A stretch of 11,153 nt of DNA from Saprospiraceae bacterium (GTDB lineage: Bacteria > Bacteroidota > Bacteroidia > Chitinophagales > Saprospiraceae). A program made the translations under genes and the position numbers. The stretch is taken from the NCBI GenBank assembly GCA_020630455.1, contig JAHDBK010000074.1:1-11153 (forward strand), given 5' to 3'. Under the pieces are notes generated by a model. It was given only the letters and a program-made list of their open reading frames with translations, searched no databases and was not told the origin of the DNA. Below are positions 8,016-11,153 of the stretch, piece after piece; position 1 is the first letter of the stretch, and the number at the start of each line of letters is the position of its first letter.

Positions 8016-9140
8016 ATGAACACAAAGTTATTTGAGAATAAGAATATCAATAAAACGGGCGTTGTCTCGATAATTGGTGTTACTTGGGGTGTATGGTGGA
8101 GATATATCACACAATATAAATGGGAATGGAAATACCTCCTTAAAATTTTATTGGTTACACTTATTGTTATTGTGGGATTACCCTTTAGATGGTGGGAGCG
8201 ATTTCGTGTATCCAAGAAAGTGAATAATACACAAATCAATCCTTCTCCTGTTTTTGTAATAGGACACTGGAGAGGAGGTACAACATTAGTTCATAATTTA
8301 TTGAGTTTAGACCCTCAATTTGCTTATGTCAATTACCTGCAAGGATTATTTCCTCATGCTTTTTTAGCCAGTGGATTTTTCAAGTGGTTTGCGACACGCA
8401 TCATGCCGAATAAACGTCCTATGGATAATATGGTTATTAATACTGAATCGCCACAAGAAGAAGAATTGGCACTCATTTCTCAAAGTGGTCATTCTATGTA
8501 TAATATGTGGATTAATCCTCAAAGTATAGAAAAAATATGGAGACAATATGCTTATTTTGACAACCCTACTATCAAAGAACAATGGAGTAAAGGATACCTA
8601 GATTTACTCAAAACCGCCACCTATAATTATGATAATAAACGCTTAGTTCTTAAAAATCCTCCTAATACATTTCGCATTCCTTATTTACTTGAACAATTTC
8701 CGAATGCTAAATTTATTTTTATTTATAGAAATCCTTATAAGGTATATGCTTCAACCTTTAAATTGTATAAAGATGTCATCAATTTCTTTCAAATTGAAGA
8801 TGAAAATGTAGATGTAATTGATGAAAACATTTTAACTATTTATAATGAAATGCATGAAAAATATTGGAAAGATAAAAACCTTATTCCCCAAGATAATTTA
8901 ATAGAAATCAAATTTGAAGACTTTGTAAATGATAAATTAAAAGGCTTAGAACAAATTTATAATCACTTGAATTTAGGTGATTTTAATGAGGTGTTTCCTA
9001 TCTATGAAGATTATTTAAAAGGCATTAAAAATTATAAAAAAAATAAATTAAAAACAGATTCGGAAGTCCTTCAAAAAGTAAATAAGCACTGGGCAAAATC
9101 TTTTGAAGTTTTTAATTATGAAATGGAAAAAGAGGATTAG
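8016..9140 (+). CDS. Sulfotransferase-family protein with N-terminal membrane segment
   Basis: The 374-residue product has the two cofactor-binding motifs of PAPS-dependent sulfotransferases. The 5'-phosphosulfate loop is FVIGHWRGGTTLVHNLL (80-96, core GHWRGGTT 83-90). The 3'-phosphate motif is FIFIYRNPYKVYAS (233-246, with R238 and S246). LVLKNPPN (210-217) is the usual strand before it. It probably moves sulfate from PAPS to a hydroxyl or amino group of an unknown acceptor, perhaps a lipid or glycan. A Trp-rich N-terminus and a hydrophobic stretch (about 41-57) followed by PFRWWERFR suggest membrane attachment; similar N-termini occur in other bacterial members as far as I recall. It is separated from the upstream gene by a terminator and is convergent with the LpxH-like gene. 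The ATG follows an A-rich leader. Family call is firm, substrate unknown. Confidence 0.88.
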   Translation: MNTKLFENKNINKTGVVSIIGVTWGVWWRYITQYKWEWKYLLKILLVTLIVIVGLPFRWWERFRVSKKVNNTQINPSPVFVIGHWRGGTTLVHNLLSLDPQFAYVNYLQGLFPHAFLASGFFKWFATRIMPNKRPMDNMVINTESPQEEELALISQSGHSMYNMWINPQSIEKIWRQYAYFDNPTIKEQWSKGYLDLLKTATYNYDNKRLVLKNPPNTFRIPYLLEQFPNAKFIFIYRNPYKVYASTFKLYKDVINFFQIEDENVDVIDENILTIYNEMHEKYWKDKNLIPQDNLIEIKFEDFVNDKLKGLEQIYNHLNLGDFNEVFPIYEDYLKGIKNYKKNKLKTDSEVLQKVNKHWAKSFEVFNYEMEKED

Positions 9141-9143
9141 TAT

Positions 9144-9177
9144 AAGGATAAATATATTTTTATGCCGTTTTATCCTT
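9144..9177. terminator. Possible shared hairpin between convergent genes
   Basis: AAGGATAAA (9144-9152) pairs with TTTATCCTT (9169-9177) to give a 9-bp stem with a 16-base loop. It starts four bases after the sulfotransferase stop and overlaps the last codons of the LpxH-like gene (stop at 9160-9162). The intergenic gap is only 19 bases, so a shared terminator is expected here, but the U tails are weak on both sides. Confidence 0.4.
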
Positions 9178-10062
9178 TATTTGAATGACTCCTTGTTGAT
9201 GGGTAACTTTTCCATTTTCAAAAGTGACTGTAATATTGGGATTGATGGTTCTTTCTGCTAATTCTTCCATTGATATATCTTCTATATCAATTTCTCCTAT
9301 TGAATTGTTTGAATAATCTGCTTCATTGTATTTATACAAAGACCATTTTCCATCATTATATTCCAATGAAGTTAGATTTTCCATCCAGTCTCCTGAATTG
9401 AGATAGGTCGTACTGCCTTTTTCATTGGTATGTTTTTTTATAGTAGGGCGATGTACGTGTCCACAAATGACAAAATCATATCCTTTTTCAATGCCTATAT
9501 CTATGCCTTTTTGTTCAAAATCATTCATTTTTTTGACGGCATTTTTGACATACATTTTTATATTTTTAGAGATAAAAACAGGTTTTAATCCTATTCTTCT
9601 CAATAATTTATTCAATTGTCTATTAAAAAATATAGACCAATCATAACACCAACCACCAAATTGAGCCAATGCCCTAGCTACTCCACCAACAGAATGGTCA
9701 AAAGCATCTCCGTGAAATATCCAAGCCGTTTTACCATCTACATTGAGAATCAAACTATCCGCCAAATGAATATTGGCAAAAGACATTTCTGTATATCGTC
9801 TTAATAAATCGTCGTGATTACCCGTTAGATGATAAGTAGGAATACCTGATAGTGCCATTCTTACCAATTCTTGAAGTACGGCAGTATGTTCATCTGGAAA
9901 ATAATACTTATTGAACTGCCAAATATCCATAATATCACCATTGAGAATAAGCAGCTTGGGTTCTACACTATATAAATAGTTGAGTAACTCTTTAGCACTA
10001 CTACCAAAAGTACCAAGATGAGTATCAGAAATAATGAGAATATCTATTTTTCTTCGTTTCAA
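9160..10062 (-). CDS. LpxH-like metallophosphoesterase (UDP-2,3-diacylglucosamine diphosphatase family)
   Basis: This 300-residue calcineurin-type phosphoesterase shows all the metal-binding motifs in order: SDTHLG (D13, H15), NGDIMD (D43), GNHDD (N82, H83), FHGDAFD (H117) and CGHVHRP (H202, H204). YLNSGDWMENLTSL (220-233) is typical of the LpxH/COG2908 branch. LpxH cleaves UDP-2,3-diacylglucosamine to lipid X in lipid A synthesis on the inner face of the inner membrane; that role is inferred from family. The protein is about 60 residues longer than E. coli LpxH, with an acidic C-terminal tail after about 250. Non-LpxH phosphoesterases share this fold, so the substrate is not certain. The start is TTG (10060-10062): an in-frame TAG directly precedes it and no ATG lies between it and the first catalytic motif. 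The hydrolase gene lies 181 bases upstream on the same strand. Confidence 0.85.
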   Translation of the reverse strand: MKRRKIDILIISDTHLGTFGSSAKELLNYLYSVEPKLLILNGDIMDIWQFNKYYFPDEHTAVLQELVRMALSGIPTYHLTGNHDDLLRRYTEMSFANIHLADSLILNVDGKTAWIFHGDAFDHSVGGVARALAQFGGWCYDWSIFFNRQLNKLLRRIGLKPVFISKNIKMYVKNAVKKMNDFEQKGIDIGIEKGYDFVICGHVHRPTIKKHTNEKGSTTYLNSGDWMENLTSLEYNDGKWSLYKYNEADYSNNSIGEIDIEDISMEELAERTINPNITVTFENGKVTHQQGVIQIKDKTA

Positions 10063-10080
10063 CTATTTGATATAAATATA

Positions 10081-10106
10081 AAAAATAAAGAAATTTCTTT
10101 ATTTTT
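10081..10106 (-). terminator. AT-only perfect palindrome upstream of the LpxH-like gene, possible terminator
   Basis: Positions 10081-10093 and 10094-10106 are exact complements (AAAAATAAAGAAA and TTTCTTTATTTTT). On the minus strand it lies about 137 bases after the hydrolase stop and ends 18 bases before the TTG of the LpxH-like gene, with a T-rich tail. It could end hydrolase transcription or be a leader hairpin. The stem has only two G-C pairs and the sequence is of low complexity, so the call is weak. Confidence 0.35.
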
Positions 10107-10243
10107 AAAAGAATTAAAATAATTAATGAATTAAAAATACGAAGATATAAATATAAATACAAGCGATGCAAGAGATATATTAAAATTGACGTATTCTTAA
10201 CAATAGTTTAAAACGAATAAGACTTCAAATAGTTCCTTTTTAT

Positions 10244-11017
10244 TTAGGACTCAGGCTTTAATCCTTTTAAAAATTCAGACAAGATATTGTTAAAGGTTTG
10301 AGGATGTTCCATCATAGGAGCATGACCACATTCTTTCACCCAATGTAGTTCTGAGTGTTCAATCAACTCATTAAAACGTTCTGCTACAATTGGAGGAGTT
10401 ACGATATCATCTGTTCCCCAAATTAATAATGTTGGAGCAGAAATTTGATGTAACTTATCGCTTAAATTATGCCTTACTGCTGATTTAGCAGTTTTGACTA
10501 CTCTAATTGCTTTATTTCTATCGCTAACGATATCAAATACTTCATCCACCAATTCTTTAGTAGCCACTTCTTTGTTGTAGAAAGTATCTTCTGTTTTTTT
10601 CTTAATGAACTCGTAGTTTCCTCTTTGAGGAAAACCTGTACCAAATGCACTTTCAAAAAGTCCAGAACTTCCTGTCAAAATTACTGAATTGATTTTTTTA
10701 GGATTTTCTAATACATATAATAAAGCAATATGACCTCCTAAAGAATTACCCAATACATGTACTTTGTCTAATTTCAAATATTCTACAAATTCTACTACAT
10801 GTTCTACTAAAGCAGAAACGGAAACTTCTCTTATGGGTAAATCAAAAATAGGGAGTATTGGAACTAAAACATTATAGTCTTTTTGAAAGTGGTTTATAAT
10901 TCCTTCAAAATTACTTAATGCACCAAATAGACCATGTAATAACATTAAGGGTTCGCCATCTTCTGGGCCTACTTGTAAATATTTAAATTGATTGACTTCT
11001 TGTAATTCGTTCTTCAT
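10244..11017 (-). CDS. Alpha/beta-fold hydrolase
   Basis: The 257-residue protein has the complete alpha/beta-hydrolase layout: oxyanion-hole LLHGLFG (26-32), nucleophile elbow VLGNSLGGHIALLY with Ser92, the acid in LLIWGTDDIVTPP (likely Asp204) and catalytic His232 in CGHAPMMEHP. A helical cap of about 70 residues lies between 120 and 195. There is no signal peptide or membrane segment, so it is probably cytoplasmic. Such proteins act as esterases, C-C bond hydrolases or haloperoxidase-like enzymes. The sequence does not decide which, and no pathway genes stand beside it. The ATG is at 11015-11017 with an A/T-rich leader. Repeat copy B lies 27 bases upstream, and a promoter -7 box lies beyond it. 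Confidence 0.92.
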   Translation of the reverse strand: MKNELQEVNQFKYLQVGPEDGEPLMLLHGLFGALSNFEGIINHFQKDYNVLVPILPIFDLPIREVSVSALVEHVVEFVEYLKLDKVHVLGNSLGGHIALLYVLENPKKINSVILTGSSGLFESAFGTGFPQRGNYEFIKKKTEDTFYNKEVATKELVDEVFDIVSDRNKAIRVVKTAKSAVRHNLSDKLHQISAPTLLIWGTDDIVTPPIVAERFNELIEHSELHWVKECGHAPMMEHPQTFNNILSEFLKGLKPES

Positions 11018-11043
11018 CTAAATAAAATAATTCAATAATAAAT

Positions 11044-11120
11044 AGATGTTATCACGGAAAATTGATTATAGCTAAATTATCTTTTTAAGCTTTCATAAAA
11101 AACTTTTCGTGATAACATCC
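11044..11120 (-). repeat. Dispersed inverted-repeat element, copy B, probably transcribed as the hydrolase 5' leader
   Basis: GATGTTATCACG (11045-11056) and CGTGATAACATC (11108-11119) are perfect 12-bp inverted repeats. With one bulged G the pairing extends through AAAA/TTTT to about 16 bp. The interior matches copy A at 6453-6520, with about nine extra bases in the middle. Arm position 9 is C-G here and T-A in copy A, so pairing is kept. The element ends 27 bases before the hydrolase ATG. It is either a MITE-like insertion or a structured leader. Confidence 0.85.
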
Positions 11121-11124
11121 GATA

Positions 11125-11132
11125 CAAAGGTA
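11125..11132 (-). promoter_or_regulatory. Bacteroidota-type -7 promoter box for the hydrolase gene
   Basis: The minus strand reads TACCTTTG, a full match to the Bacteroidota consensus TAnnTTTG. Transcription would start some 5-7 bases further on, at about 11118-11120, which is the outer end of repeat copy B. A -33 TTG cannot be judged because only about 21 bases remain before the window edge. Confidence 0.6.
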
Positions 11133-11153
11133 CAATTTTAATAAATTATAAAT

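Overview
The window is AT-rich bacterial DNA, most likely from a member of the Bacteroidota. Three things point there: the gene families present (a one-helix PpiD/SurA-type foldase, a TlpA-type lipoprotein thioredoxin, an LpxH-type phosphoesterase), start regions that are A-rich with no clear Shine-Dalgarno sequence, and one good match to the Bacteroidota -7 promoter box TAnnTTTG. I cannot name a genus. There is no rRNA, tRNA, transposase, phage gene or CRISPR array, and no gene-free stretch longer than about 180 bases.

Layout, left to right. (1) Positions 1-2098, minus strand: an almost complete membrane-anchored parvulin-type peptidyl-prolyl isomerase whose C-terminus lies outside the window. 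(2) 2270-6361, minus: a 1363-residue signalling protein with two class III nucleotide cyclase domains, a STAND/AAA-type ATPase and about ten TPR repeats, the layout of mammalian soluble adenylyl cyclase (ADCY10). (3) 6539-7921, plus: a lipoprotein thioredoxin of the TlpA type, ending in a strong hairpin terminator. (4) 8016-9140, plus: a sulfotransferase-family protein with an N-terminal membrane segment. (5) 9160-10062, minus: an LpxH-like metallophosphoesterase, convergent with the sulfotransferase. (6) 10244-11017, minus: an alpha/beta hydrolase.

The genes do not form one operon. Cyclase and thioredoxin are divergent, sulfotransferase and phosphoesterase are convergent, and hairpins sit at several gene ends. 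A loose theme is the cell envelope: protein folding and redox in the periplasm (1, 3), sulfation (4) and lipid A-type precursor processing (5). The cyclase is a multidomain signalling protein whose input is unknown.

The most interesting non-coding signal is a dispersed inverted-repeat element, arms AGATGTTATYACG... and ...CGTRATAACATC. Near-full copies lie at 6453-6520 and 11044-11120, and a single arm lies at 2252-2267, just after the cyclase stop codon. The two full copies share their interior as well as their arms, and they differ by a substitution that keeps the stem paired. The single arm and the far arm of the first copy together bracket the cyclase gene as perfect 15-bp inverted repeats. 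At the second copy, a promoter -7 box places the predicted transcription start at the outer edge of the stem.
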